Assembly (NCBI RefSeq): GCF_900048895.1
Contig: NZ_LT160636.1
Coordinates: 79,910-143,909 of the forward strand
Direction of reading: 5' to 3'
From: Neglectibacter timonensis
GTDB taxonomy: Bacteria > Bacillota > Clostridia > Oscillospirales > Acutalibacteraceae
DNA: 64,000 nucleotides
Shown: one piece after another, positions 1 through 8,175 of the stretch
Layout of the letters: every line of letters begins with the position of its first letter
How positions within the stretch are numbered: position 1 is the stretch's first letter
The notes under the pieces: model-generated
Told to the model about the DNA's origin: nothing
Database searches by the model: none
Seen by the model: only the letters and a program-made list of their open reading frames with translations
Program-made: the position numbers and the translations under genes

Positions 1-3
1 GAA

Positions 4-957
4 ATGGAGTTGGGATTTTGCTGTCCGGTGTGCGGCGGAAGGCTGGAACGCCGGGGGCACGCTGCGGTCTGCGGGGACGGCCACAGCTTTGATATTGCCC
101 GGCAGGGCTATCTGCACCTCCTGCCGCCCAATAAGATGCATTCCAAACTGCCCGGGGACTCCAGGGAAATGGTGGAAGCGCGCAGGCGCTTTCTGGAAGC
201 CGGATATTACCGCCCTTTCCGGGACAAGCTGTGCGAGCTGGCAAAGCGGTACGCCGGAGGCGGCGCGACGCCGCAGCGTGAGCTGGAAGAGGATAAGCCC
301 GGATCACGCAATCCGGAAGAGACTTCCGGATTGTTTCAGACAGAAGCAGGTGCAGGCATCGGGGAGCGGGCTTTCAGCTCGCACTCAGCCGAAGCCGGTG
401 TAAAAATACTGGACGCGGGATGCGGGGAAGGGTATTACACGGAGGCTGTCCGGAAGGCGCTGGGGACGGCAGAGGTTTACGGTTTCGACATTTCGAAACT
501 GGCGGTGAAAGCGGCTGCCGGGAAATATAAGGAGATCGGGTTTGCGGTGGCCAGCAGTTTTGCCATCCCGGTGCCGGCCGGATTCTGCGGCTGCCTGATC
601 AATGTGTTCGCGCCCATGGCGGAGGAGGAATTCCGAAGGGTGGTAAGGCCCGGCGGCGTGATGATTCTAGCGGTGCCGGGGGAAAGGCACCTGTACGGCA
701 TGAAAGAGATTCTGTACCAGGAGCCCTATGAAAACGAGCATAGGGAGACGGAGTACAGCGGTTTTTCCTTTGTATCCCGCACCGCTGTGCGGGAGGAGAT
801 TTGGGTCCCGGACGCCGGGACCGCCATGGACCTGTTCGCCATGACGCCCTATTATTGGAAGACAGGGGTGGACGGCGGAAAAAGGCTGCGGGAGACCAGG
901 GGCTTTTCCACGGAGATTGCCTTTGATTTCCTGGTGTACCGGAGAACGGAACGATAA
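4..957 (+). CDS. RlmA-type 23S rRNA (guanine-N1) methyltransferase
   Basis: SAM-dependent methyltransferase of the RlmA family, which methylates a guanine in hairpin 35 of 23S rRNA. The N-terminus carries the family zinc site: Cys7, Cys10, Cys23 and His27, followed by the FDIARQGY stretch. The SAM-binding motif ILDAGCGEG lies near residues 135-143. At 317 residues it is longer than the E. coli protein (about 270). The excess is a low-complexity insert at about 85-131, between the N-terminal part and the methyltransferase core. The first in-frame ATG is at base 4 and its upstream region lies outside the window, so an earlier start cannot be excluded. It heads a co-directional run with the phosphatase and rimI. 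The family is clear; the exact target base is inferred from the family. Confidence 0.82.
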   Translation: MELGFCCPVCGGRLERRGHAAVCGDGHSFDIARQGYLHLLPPNKMHSKLPGDSREMVEARRRFLEAGYYRPFRDKLCELAKRYAGGGATPQRELEEDKPGSRNPEETSGLFQTEAGAGIGERAFSSHSAEAGVKILDAGCGEGYYTEAVRKALGTAEVYGFDISKLAVKAAAGKYKEIGFAVASSFAIPVPAGFCGCLINVFAPMAEEEFRRVVRPGGVMILAVPGERHLYGMKEILYQEPYENEHRETEYSGFSFVSRTAVREEIWVPDAGTAMDLFAMTPYYWKTGVDGGKRLRETRGFSTEIAFDFLVYRRTER

Positions 958-987
958 AGCGAGAAAATATGGATGAGGTGACTCAGC

Positions 988-1458
988 TTGAAAATATTGT
1001 TTGTCTGCACGGGCAACACGTGCAGAAGCCCTATGGCGGAAGGGCTGTTCCGCCAGATGATGCGGCAGATCGGCATGGAGGATAAGGTGCTCTGCCAGAG
1101 CGCGGGGCTTTCGGCGGTGGACGGGGACCCGGTGACGGAAAACGCGGTAAAAGCCTGCGCGGAGCTGGGGGTGGACATTTCCGACCATGCGGCCCGGCGC
1201 ATCACCGGGGAAGAGATTCCGGTGTGGGACCTGTACTTCCCCATGTCAAAAACCCACGGTTATATTCTGGAGCAGGCAGGGGTCCCCCAGCAGAAGATTT
1301 ATATACCGAAATATATTGAAGACCCCTTTGGCCAGGATCTCAATGGCTACCGAAAATGCAGGGATAAGCTTGCAACAGAGCTCGGCATCTTCTATAATAG
1401 CTTTGTTGCGCGGCTGCTTGTCTTTGACAGCACCATTGAAGTGGGAAAGGAATTGTAA
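988..1458 (+). CDS. Low-molecular-weight protein-tyrosine phosphatase
   Basis: Cytoplasmic enzyme of the arsenate reductase/LMW phosphatase fold that removes phosphate from tyrosine (or arginine) residues. The catalytic P-loop CTGNTCRS is at residues 7-14 with Cys7 as nucleophile, and the general-acid Asp lies in IEDPFG near residue 113. The length of 156 fits the family. The start is a TTG at 988, seven bases after a GAGGTG ribosome site. The in-frame ATG just upstream (973) is followed by a stop two codons later, so TTG is the only sensible start. It lies 30 bp after the rlmA-like gene and 4 bp before rimI, suggesting one operon. The YwlE-type arginine phosphatase activity is possible but not shown. 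Confidence 0.9.
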   Translation: MKILFVCTGNTCRSPMAEGLFRQMMRQIGMEDKVLCQSAGLSAVDGDPVTENAVKACAELGVDISDHAARRITGEEIPVWDLYFPMSKTHGYILEQAGVPQQKIYIPKYIEDPFGQDLNGYRKCRDKLATELGIFYNSFVARLLVFDSTIEVGKEL

Positions 1459-1462
1459 GTGA

Positions 1463-1897
1463 GTGGAAATCGTCAGAATGACAAGAGAACATACGGAACT
1501 TCTGGCGGAGCTGGAAAAGCTCTGCTTTGCCAGGCCCTGGAGCCAAAAGGCGCTGCTGGATGAGGTGGATAACCCCAACGCCTATTTCGTCACCGCGGTG
1601 GATGGCGATATCGTACTGGGCTACGGCGGGATGCACTGCGCCTGTAAGGAGTATTATATGGACAATGTGGCGGTGTTCGGCCACCATAGGAGAAAGGGCG
1701 TGGGCAGCGCTATTGTGGAGGCCCTGGCGGCCGAGGCCAAACGCAGGGGCGGGGAATTTATCTCCCTGGAAGTGCGCCCCTCCAACGCCCAGGCCCTGCG
1801 GCTGTATACCCGCCTGGGCTTTGCGGAAGAGGGCAGGCGCCGGAATTTTTATTCCAACCCCACAGAGGATGCGCTTTTGCTCACCAGAAGGTTTTGA
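1463..1897 (+). CDS. rimI: Ribosomal protein S18-alanine N-acetyltransferase RimI
   Basis: GNAT-fold acetyltransferase that moves an acetyl group from acetyl-CoA to the N-terminal alanine of ribosomal protein S18. The 144 residues match the family length. Visible motifs are DNVAVFGHHRRKGVGS (acetyl-CoA pyrophosphate loop, near 71-86) and the C-terminal LEVRPSNAQALRLYTRLGF block. It starts with GTG at 1463, 4 bp after the phosphatase stop. Neighbouring tsaD is the usual partner in Firmicutes, which often keep rimI beside the t6A genes. Here a palindrome-rich repeat has come to lie between the two. Confidence 0.88.
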   Translation: MEIVRMTREHTELLAELEKLCFARPWSQKALLDEVDNPNAYFVTAVDGDIVLGYGGMHCACKEYYMDNVAVFGHHRRKGVGSAIVEALAAEAKRRGGEFISLEVRPSNAQALRLYTRLGFAEEGRRRNFYSNPTEDALLLTRRF

Positions 1898-1935
1898 TTA
1901 CAGTGAAGTTCAGAGGCAGAAAAAGGCAAAGGCCT

Positions 1936-2300
1936 AAGGCTTCCCCTCGAGGGGAAGCTGCCGCCGTAGGCGGCTGATGAGGTGGCAAAAAGATGCCCGA
2001 ACGAAGTTCGACCATCTTCCGCTTGTGTTCTGCCGCTGCGGTGTAAGCGGGGAGCCTTCCACCTCATCCACCGCAAGCGGTCCCCCTTCCCCTCGAGGGG
2101 AAGGCAAAGGGCGGCCCTTCTCCAGCCCGGAAGCAAAAGATCTCCTCACTCTGTTCGGAGATCTTCGGGAAGAACCCCTCGAACGCGAAGCGTTCGCCTT
2201 TCCTGCGGAAAGTACCGGGCTTCTTCCGGCCCGGAGGAAAAAAGATAGCTTGGGGGATAAAATTCAGAGTTCTTTGCAAGCTTTCTGCGAAAGAAAGCGG
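1936..2300 (+). repeat. Dispersed palindrome-rich repeat, copy 1
   Basis: Non-coding stretch between rimI and tsaD. It contains the perfect palindrome CTTCCCCTCGAGGGGAAG twice (about 1938 and 2088) and a block at 2117-2300 that recurs in inverted orientation at about 8176-8360. The block includes an AGATCTCC...GGAGATCT hairpin and a CGAACGCGAAGCGTTCG palindrome. Part of the family is also seen at about 6519-6776. The right end stops 18 bases before the tsaD start codon. It resembles short mobile repeats without coding capacity, but no terminal inverted repeats or target duplication could be defined. Confidence 0.75.
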
Positions 2301-2318
2301 GAAAGGAAGTGGTTCGGC

Positions 2319-3323
2319 GTGATTATTCTGGGAATTGAAAGCTCCTGCGACGAGACGGCGGCAGCAGTGGTGGAGGATGGAAGGAAGGTTCTCTCCTCTG
2401 TAATCGCCTCTCAGGTGGAGGAACATAAACTGTACGGCGGCGTGGTGCCGGAGATTGCCTCGCGGCGGCACAGCGAGGCCATTGCGGGCGTGGTGCGGCA
2501 GGCGCTGGCAGACAGTGGGAAGCCCCTCTCCCAGATCGACGCCGTAGCGGTCACCTATGCGCCGGGGCTGATTGGGGCGCTGCTGGTGGGCGTGAATTTT
2601 GCCAAGGGCCTTGCTCTTTCGGCAGGCCTGCCTTTGATCCCCGTCCATCACCTGCGGGGGCATATTGCCTCCAACTATCTGACCAGCCCGGAGCTGGAAC
2701 CGCCCTTTCTGTGCCTGGTGGTCTCGGGAGGACATTCCCATATCATCGAGGTGAAAAGTTATACCCAGCTGCGGGTGCTGGGGAAAACCCGGGACGACGC
2801 GGCAGGGGAGGCTTTTGATAAGGCCGCCCGGGCCATGGGGATCCCCTATCCCGGCGGCGTGGAAATGGACCGCATTGCAGAGGCGGGGAACGACCGGGCT
2901 TATCAGCTGCCCCGCCCCAGGGTGGACGGCGCGCCGCTGGACTTCAGCTTTTCCGGGCTGAAGACGGCGGTGATCAATCTGCTGCACAATGCCGGACAAA
3001 AGGGGACGGAAGTGAATCTCCCCGATCTCTGCGCCTCTTACCGCAGGGCCGTGGTGGACTGCCTGACGGAGAACTTCCTCAAAGCGGCGGAGCAGACCGG
3101 CACTCAGAAGCTGGTGGCTGCAGGGGGCGTTTCCGCAAACCGCCTGCTGCGCAGAAACCTGCAGGAGCTCTGTGCCAAAAGCGGCAGAAAGCTCTATGTT
3201 CCGGAGCTGAGCCTCTGCGGCGACAACGCCGCCATGATCGCCTCTCAGGGCTATTATGAATATCTGGCGGGGAATACCGCGGGCATGGAACTGAATGCCT
3301 GCGCCCAGCGCTCCATCGAGTGA
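2319..3323 (+). CDS. tsaD: tRNA N6-adenosine threonylcarbamoyltransferase TsaD
   Basis: Transfers the threonylcarbamoyl group to A37 of ANN-decoding tRNAs, working with TsaB and TsaE (not in this window). The protein opens with the family signature ILGIESSCDET, has the metal-binding HLRGH at residues 111-115, SGGHSH near 140, and the C-terminal GGVSANRLLR and CGDNAAMIA blocks. With the GTG at 2319 it is 334 residues, the normal length. A ribosome site (AAAGGAAG, ending at 2309) is nine bases upstream. The frame stays open to 1977, but that extension is translated from the dispersed repeat and looks like no TsaD, so it is rejected. The gene now depends on sequence at the repeat edge for its translation start. 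Confidence 0.93.
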   Translation: MIILGIESSCDETAAAVVEDGRKVLSSVIASQVEEHKLYGGVVPEIASRRHSEAIAGVVRQALADSGKPLSQIDAVAVTYAPGLIGALLVGVNFAKGLALSAGLPLIPVHHLRGHIASNYLTSPELEPPFLCLVVSGGHSHIIEVKSYTQLRVLGKTRDDAAGEAFDKAARAMGIPYPGGVEMDRIAEAGNDRAYQLPRPRVDGAPLDFSFSGLKTAVINLLHNAGQKGTEVNLPDLCASYRRAVVDCLTENFLKAAEQTGTQKLVAAGGVSANRLLRRNLQELCAKSGRKLYVPELSLCGDNAAMIASQGYYEYLAGNTAGMELNACAQRSIE

Positions 3324-3335
3324 AGGGAGAAAGGT

Positions 3336-3830
3336 ATGGGCTGGGAAATCGTCCCCATGAACAGGGAGTATGCGAGGGAACTTTCCCGCTGGAAGTATGA
3401 GGGGGAGTATTCCTTTTATAACAGGCGGGAGCAGGGAAATCCGGAGTTTGAAGAGGGCGCGGAATTCGCCTGCCTGGCGGAAGACGGAAGCCTGGCAGGG
3501 CATTTTTCCTATGGCCTGGACGCGCAGATTCCCACGGTGGAAGAGCATGTCTATGGGCCGGGTTATCTGGATATCGGCCTGGGTCTTCGCCCGGCGCTCT
3601 GCGGGCAGGGGCTGGGTGCAGACTTTGTAAGGATGGGCCTGGAGTTTGGGCGGCAAAGATTTGAGGCGGAACGCTTCCGGCTGTCTGTGGCGGCTTTCAA
3701 TGAACGTGCCGTCAAGGTCTACCTGCGCTGCGGCTTCCGGTTGGAACGGGAGGTCACGAATTCCTGTTTCCAGAACAGGTTTTGGATTATGACCCTGGAA
3801 TTTCCTCAGGAAAGGACCGATGCGAAATGA
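3336..3830 (+). CDS. GNAT family N-acetyltransferase
   Basis: Acetyl-CoA dependent acetyltransferase of unknown substrate. The 164 residues show the GNAT pattern: a beta-rich N-terminal half, LRPALCGQGLGADFVRMGLE (acetyl-CoA loop, about 88-107), then VAAFNERAVKVYLRCGF near the C-terminus. The substrate cannot be read from sequence. The gene starts 12 bp after tsaD with a GGGAGAAAGG ribosome site. Its stop overlaps the start of the following lipoprotein gene (ATGA), suggesting coupled translation. Confidence 0.85.
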   Translation: MGWEIVPMNREYARELSRWKYEGEYSFYNRREQGNPEFEEGAEFACLAEDGSLAGHFSYGLDAQIPTVEEHVYGPGYLDIGLGLRPALCGQGLGADFVRMGLEFGRQRFEAERFRLSVAAFNERAVKVYLRCGFRLEREVTNSCFQNRFWIMTLEFPQERTDAK

Positions 3831-4333
3831 AACGATTCGTCAGCCTGGCGGGCGCGCTGCTGCTGGCAGGGGCGCTCGTGGCCTGCGGCGCGGGGCAGGG
3901 TGGGGAATCCGCCCCTCAAACGGCGGTCGGCTCCGGAGCGGAGCAGAGCTTTGCCCCTTCGGAAGGGGAAGCTCCGGCCTCCTCCGTCCCGGTTCAGACG
4001 AGCCCGGCTCCCCGGCAGATGAAGGAGCTGGTGTTCGTACAATCGGATTCCGGCGCGGAGGAGGGCTACGAGCCGACGGTTCGCCTGCTGGAAAACGGGA
4101 CTTTTGAGTTTTCCGCGTTCTGTTACGACGGTACGGTGCGCCTCACCGGAACCTATACCGAGGAGGAGGACGCGTACCTGCTGAAGCCCGAGGCCACCTC
4201 CGCCCCGGAGGGCGCCGTGGGCAGCGAACTCACGGAAATCCGGCTGGAAAAGGCGGAGGGGAGCGTGCTCTATTCCGGCGGCTCCCTGGGGGTCACTTAT
4301 GACGGGGCAATTTTTGAGAGAGCAGAGGAATAG
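3827..4333 (+). CDS. Small secreted lipoprotein, function unknown
   Basis: A 168-residue predicted lipoprotein. It has an MKRF basic start, a hydrophobic stretch, and the lipobox LVAC at residues 16-19 followed by Gly. A Ser/Pro/Ala-rich linker follows (about 20-60), then a compact beta-rich domain with repeated strand-like segments (VRLLENGTFEFSAFCYDG). It should sit on the outer face of the membrane. The ATG at 3827 overlaps the GNAT stop and is preferred to an in-frame upstream ATG that would bury the signal peptide. I do not recognise a named domain. Its place directly before ilvB (12 bp) is probably only operon neighbourhood. Confidence 0.75.
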   Translation: MKRFVSLAGALLLAGALVACGAGQGGESAPQTAVGSGAEQSFAPSEGEAPASSVPVQTSPAPRQMKELVFVQSDSGAEEGYEPTVRLLENGTFEFSAFCYDGTVRLTGTYTEEEDAYLLKPEATSAPEGAVGSELTEIRLEKAEGSVLYSGGSLGVTYDGAIFERAEE

Positions 4334-4345
4334 GGGGAATCCTGC

Positions 4346-5968
4346 ATGAAAAACGGCGCTGAAATTATGGTGGGCTGCCTGGAGGCGGAGGGCGTGGAAA
4401 TCGTCTTCGGCTATCCGGGTGCTGCCATCTGCCCTTTTTACGACGCCCTTTACGATTCCTCCATCCGCCATGTGCTGGTGCGCAGCGAGCAGAACGCGGC
4501 CCATATGGCCAGTGGCTATGCCCGGGCATCCGGCAGGCCGGGGGTGTGCGTGGCCACCTCCGGCCCAGGGGCCACCAACCTGATTACCGGCATTGCCACC
4601 GCCTATATGGATTCCGTCCCCATGATAGCCGTCACCGGGCAGGTGAACCTGGAACAGTTGGGCAGGGATGTGTTTCAGGAGGCGGATATCACCGGGGCCT
4701 GCGAGTCCTTCACCAAACACAGCTACCTGGTAAAGCGTGCCGCGGATCTGCCCCGTGTGTTCCGGGAGGCGTTTCACATCGCTTCCACGGGACGTCCCGG
4801 CCCGGTGCTGATCGACGTGCCCCAGGACGTGCAGGAAACAGTGGTGCGGGAAGGGTTCCACTACCCGGAACGGGCTGAAATTGAGGGATATCGGCCCAAG
4901 ACCAAGGGCCACCCCATACAGATCCGGAAGGCCGCCCAGGCCATCCGTGAGGCGAAGCGGCCCGTCATCTGCTGCGGGGGCGGGGTGGTGCTCTCAAATG
5001 CCAGGGAAGAGATGGCCGCCTTTGCCCGGAAGAGCGGCATGCCCATTGTCTCCACCATGATGGGCATTGGGGTGATGCCCATGCACGATCCCCTGTATCT
5101 GGGGATGATTGGGAAATTCGGCCGCAGCTATGCCAACCGCGCCGTGGGCGAGGCGGATTTGATTTTGCTGTGCGGCGCCCGGGTAGGCGACCGGGCCATT
5201 GCCGTGCCCAACCAGATTGCGGAGCAGGCGAAGGTGATCCATATCGATATCGACCCGGCGGAAATCGGCAAGAACATGCGGGTGGACATCCCCATTGTGG
5301 GGGATATCAAATCCGTGCTCTCGGAGCTTGCAGAGCAGGCGGAGCCTGCGGACTGCCGGGACTGGGTGGACAGGGTGCTGCGGTACAAGAACGAGTACGA
5401 GCCCCGGGGGGAGGACCGCATGGACGCGGTGGAGCCCCGTTCCTTTATCCGCGCCCTGTCCCGGCTCATGGACGGGGACGCCATCCTGGCGGCGGACCCA
5501 GGCCAGAGCCAGATTTGGGCGGCCATCAATTTTACCCAGCGGGAGGGCAGGTTCCTCACCAGCGGCGGGCTGGGAACCATGGGCTACGCGCTGCCCGCGG
5601 CACTGGGGGCCAAGCTGGCGAAGCCACGGCGTCAGGCGGTGGCTGTGTGCGGGGACGGCGCTTTCCAGATGAGCCTGTGCGAGCTGGCCACGGTGAAGGC
5701 CACCAACGTCCCTCTGAAAATTGTGGTGATGGACAACCGCAGGCTGGGAATGGTGCGGGAGTTTCAGAACCAGGCATACCGCGGGCGGCATATTGCCACC
5801 CATATGGAGGGGAACCCCGATTTTGTGGCGTTGTGCAGGGCTTACGGCATCCAGGCGGCCCTGGCGGAGAACAACGCCCAGGCGGAACTTCTGGCGGGGG
5901 AAATGCTGGCAAGCCCCGGTCCCTATGTGCTGGTGTGCCGCGTGGATCCGGAAACGCCCTCTGTTTGA
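4346..5968 (+). CDS. ilvB: Acetolactate synthase, large (catalytic) subunit
   Basis: Thiamine-diphosphate enzyme joining two pyruvates, or pyruvate and 2-oxobutyrate, in the first shared step of valine, leucine and isoleucine synthesis. The N-terminal Pyr domain has the catalytic Glu in RSEQNAAHMA (about residue 50), and SGPGATNL follows. The central domain binds FAD in this family. The C-terminal domain holds the ThDP motif GDGAFQMS with the downstream DN of VVMDN. At 540 residues it is slightly shorter than many homologues but no block is missing. It is followed 76 bp later by ilvN, so both subunits are made together. No T-box or leucine attenuator is visible upstream, where the lipoprotein gene ends 12 bp away. 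Confidence 0.93.
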   Translation: MKNGAEIMVGCLEAEGVEIVFGYPGAAICPFYDALYDSSIRHVLVRSEQNAAHMASGYARASGRPGVCVATSGPGATNLITGIATAYMDSVPMIAVTGQVNLEQLGRDVFQEADITGACESFTKHSYLVKRAADLPRVFREAFHIASTGRPGPVLIDVPQDVQETVVREGFHYPERAEIEGYRPKTKGHPIQIRKAAQAIREAKRPVICCGGGVVLSNAREEMAAFARKSGMPIVSTMMGIGVMPMHDPLYLGMIGKFGRSYANRAVGEADLILLCGARVGDRAIAVPNQIAEQAKVIHIDIDPAEIGKNMRVDIPIVGDIKSVLSELAEQAEPADCRDWVDRVLRYKNEYEPRGEDRMDAVEPRSFIRALSRLMDGDAILAADPGQSQIWAAINFTQREGRFLTSGGLGTMGYALPAALGAKLAKPRRQAVAVCGDGAFQMSLCELATVKATNVPLKIVVMDNRRLGMVREFQNQAYRGRHIATHMEGNPDFVALCRAYGIQAALAENNAQAELLAGEMLASPGPYVLVCRVDPETPSV

Positions 5969-6044
5969 GGGAAAACTGAAAAGTTCCAGAGCAAAGCCGG
6001 GCGCGCCTGGAGCGCGGCCCGGAGAAAGGGAAACGGCCATAGTT

Positions 6045-6515
6045 ATGAAGTATACGTTATCGGTATTGGCGGAAAACCAGCCCGGCGTGCTGTCCAAGGT
6101 GGTCTCCCTGTTTTCCCGGCGGGGCTACAATATCGACAGCCTGGCTGTGGGCGCTACGGAGGACCCCACGGTTTCCCGCATGACCATTGTGGGGGAAGGG
6201 GACGACCGGATCCTAGAGCAGGTGGAAAAGCAGCTCAACAAGGTGATCCAGGTAATCAAGGTGCGTTCTTTGGGGCCGGACGCCACCCAGGCGGAGCTGA
6301 TGCTGGTCAAGCTGGGCTGCGACCCCCAGAGCTTCGGGGAGATCAACCAGATTGCCGCCCTGATGAAGGCGGAGGTAGTGTCTGTGTCAAAGCACAGCGT
6401 CACCCTGAAGTATTCGGGGGAGCATGAAAAGTGCGACACCCTGTGGAGCCTGCTGCGCCCCTTCGGCATCAAGGAGATCGCCCGCACCGGCGTCATCGCC
6501 CTGGAAAAAAGCTGA
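6045..6515 (+). CDS. ilvN: Acetolactate synthase, small (regulatory) subunit
   Basis: Regulatory partner of IlvB; it raises catalytic activity and confers valine feedback inhibition. The first 75 residues form an ACT domain (LSVLAENQPGVLSKVVSLFS, then RRGYNIDSLAVG), the classic IlvN/IlvH signature. The second half (LMLVKLGC to the end) is the conserved C-terminal domain. It is 156 residues from the ATG at 6045, close to the usual 160. A longer reading frame upstream overlaps the end of ilvB and has no family similarity. A partial copy of the dispersed repeat begins right after the stop. Confidence 0.92.
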   Translation: MKYTLSVLAENQPGVLSKVVSLFSRRGYNIDSLAVGATEDPTVSRMTIVGEGDDRILEQVEKQLNKVIQVIKVRSLGPDATQAELMLVKLGCDPQSFGEINQIAALMKAEVVSVSKHSVTLKYSGEHEKCDTLWSLLRPFGIKEIARTGVIALEKS

Positions 6516-6518
6516 CTT

Positions 6519-6776
6519 CGCGAATGCGAAGACAGCTTCTGGAAGAATTCTCCGCTGCCGCTCCGGTCGGCGCTGGGCGTGTGCCACCGGCACGCAGCGC
6601 CTCTCTTTTCCTTCGGAAAAGCACCGGGTTTCTTCCGGCCGGGTGAAAGCTTCCCGCCCACACCGCGGCGGCAGAATACAAGTCAAAACACCTCATCAGT
6701 CACCTCGGTGAAGATCTCTGAACAAAGTGAGGAGATCTTTTTGACAGCTTCCACTCAAGGGGAAGCCTTTGATTAA
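6519..6776 (+). repeat. Dispersed repeat, partial copy 2
   Basis: Directly downstream of ilvN. It shares with the copy at about 8476-8560 the run CACCTCATCAGTCACCTCGG, the AGATCTCTGAACA...GAGGAGATCT hairpin and a closing AAGGGGAAGCC arm. It also shares the GGTTTCTTCCGGCC segment with copy 1. The central block of copies 1 and 3 is missing or replaced, so this is a variant or deleted member. Confidence 0.65.
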
Positions 6777-6786
6777 AAATTATATG

Positions 6787-6842
6787 AAAAACCGGCGCCT
6801 TTTCAGAGCCATTCAGGCTGAAAAAAGGACGCCGGTTTTCTG
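6787..6842 (+). terminator. Rho-independent terminator after the ilv run
   Basis: Hairpin AAAACCGGCGCCTTTTT / AAAAAAGGACGCCGGTTTT with a loop of about 20 bases and a T-rich tail. It is placed to end transcription of the rightward rlmA-ilvN run. It also faces the 3' end of the leftward oxidoreductase gene and may act in both directions. Confidence 0.75.
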
Positions 6843-6891
6843 TTTCACCGCAGGCTTTTAGGATGAGAACGGGGAGCCTTGGAATAAAAGA

Positions 6892-8025
6892 CTAGAATTT
6901 GACCCAGGCCTGGCCGGACTCGTTGCTTTCCAGGCACCTTTCGATGTAGCGCACCCCGTGCAGCCCATCTCTGGCGGTGGGGAAGTTAATCTCATACGGT
7001 TTTCCCTGAAGCTTGTTTTCCAGTGCCTCACAGTAGTCCAGATACAGGTTGGCAAAGGCGGCATACAGGCCCTCCGTATGTCCGAAGGGAAGCCTGGCGG
7101 TCACATTGTGAAATTTGTCTTCGCCCAGGTAGGAATGTCCCTTGCGGATCCGCATGGTGGGATGCCCCAGCAGGGACAGGTTGAATTCTTCCGCAGCCTC
7201 GTTGCACCATTCGATGGATCCCTTTTCCCCGTAAATGCGCAGGGCAAAATTGTTGTCGTTGCCCAGAGCTACCTGAGAGGACCAGAACATGCCGGTAGCG
7301 CCGTTGGTAAAGCGGACCATCACGCTGGAGTTGGTGTCCAGCTTGCCAAAGGGGCCGATGTTGTCCAGCTTCGCGCAGACGGAATCAATTTCCAGGCCTG
7401 TAAGGTACTGGGTGGTGAACTGAATGTGGCTGCCGATGTCCCCCAGGGAATTGGTGCGCCCGGAAAAACGCGGCTCAGAGCGCCAGGGGAATTTTCCCAG
7501 GCTGCTGTCGTCGAAATCCCCGCACAGGTAGTCCTGGGGGAATTCGCCCATCACCATGAAGATGTTTCCCAGATCCCCCCGTTCCACCACCTTTTTGGCG
7601 TGCCGCAGCATGGGGTACCCGGCGAAGGTGTAGGTGAGCATGAACAGCAGCCCCTTTCCCTCCGCCAGGGCGGTGAGCTCCTCCGCGTCGGGCAGGGTAA
7701 GGGCCAGGGGCTTTTCGCAGACCACGTTGATCCCATTGTTCAGGAAGGCCCGGCAGGCGTCCGCGTGGCAGTAGTTGGAGGTGACGATGGAGACGAAGTC
7801 GATGCCGTCTTCCCGCATGCCCTCGGCCCTGGCCATCTCGTTGTAATCCGCATACACCCGGTCGGGGCTGACGCCCAGCTCCGCGCCGCTCTCCGCGTTG
7901 GTTCCGGCATCCCGGGAAAAGCAGCCCGCAACCAGTTCTGTCCTGTGGTCAAGCGCCATGGCTTTCCGGTGAACCTCTCCGATAAAAGCGCCCTTCCCTC
8001 CGCCGACCATACCGTATTTCAGCAT
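6892..8025 (-). CDS. Gfo/Idh/MocA family NAD(P)-dependent oxidoreductase
   Basis: Predicted sugar or inositol-type dehydrogenase. The N-terminal Rossmann domain begins with YGMVGGGKGAFIGEVH (GxGxxx nucleotide loop), and the conserved lysine lies in VVCEKPLAL near residue 100. The C-terminal Gfo/Idh sheet domain includes GDIGSHIQ. From the ATG at 8025 it is 377 residues, typical of the family, with GGAGAAAAAGG upstream. A longer frame running back to 8364 is translated from the dispersed repeat and is rejected. It stands alone behind a good promoter (8109-8137). The substrate is unknown. Confidence 0.88.
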   Translation of the reverse strand: MLKYGMVGGGKGAFIGEVHRKAMALDHRTELVAGCFSRDAGTNAESGAELGVSPDRVYADYNEMARAEGMREDGIDFVSIVTSNYCHADACRAFLNNGINVVCEKPLALTLPDAEELTALAEGKGLLFMLTYTFAGYPMLRHAKKVVERGDLGNIFMVMGEFPQDYLCGDFDDSSLGKFPWRSEPRFSGRTNSLGDIGSHIQFTTQYLTGLEIDSVCAKLDNIGPFGKLDTNSSVMVRFTNGATGMFWSSQVALGNDNNFALRIYGEKGSIEWCNEAAEEFNLSLLGHPTMRIRKGHSYLGEDKFHNVTARLPFGHTEGLYAAFANLYLDYCEALENKLQGKPYEINFPTARDGLHGVRYIERCLESNESGQAWVKF

Positions 8026-8108
8026 ATTCACACCTTTTTCTCCAGTGAAAAGTAATGTCCTCCCGCCGCACGGCTCACTGGCGCCCCGCGGTCTTTTCCT
8101 ATAACTGC

Positions 8109-8137
8109 AGTATAAAAGAAATAAATGGGTTTTGCAA
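8109..8137 (-). promoter_or_regulatory. Sigma-A type promoter of the Gfo/Idh gene
   Basis: On the minus strand: -35 TTGCAA (8137-8132) and -10 TATACT (8114-8109), separated by 17 bases, about 85 bases before the start codon at 8025. Confidence 0.7.
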
Positions 8138-8175
8138 GCCGCATTCTTGAAATAGGGAAGGAAACCTGAAAATCT

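Noticed and set aside
1977-2318. In-frame N-terminal extension of TsaD by about 114 residues
   Set aside because: It is translated from the dispersed repeat, has no TsaD similarity, and a well-placed ribosome site and GTG at 2319 give the normal protein.
2064-3656. A 530-residue leftward frame across tsaD
   Set aside because: Antisense shadow of tsaD and the GNAT gene in GC-rich sequence; no family features.
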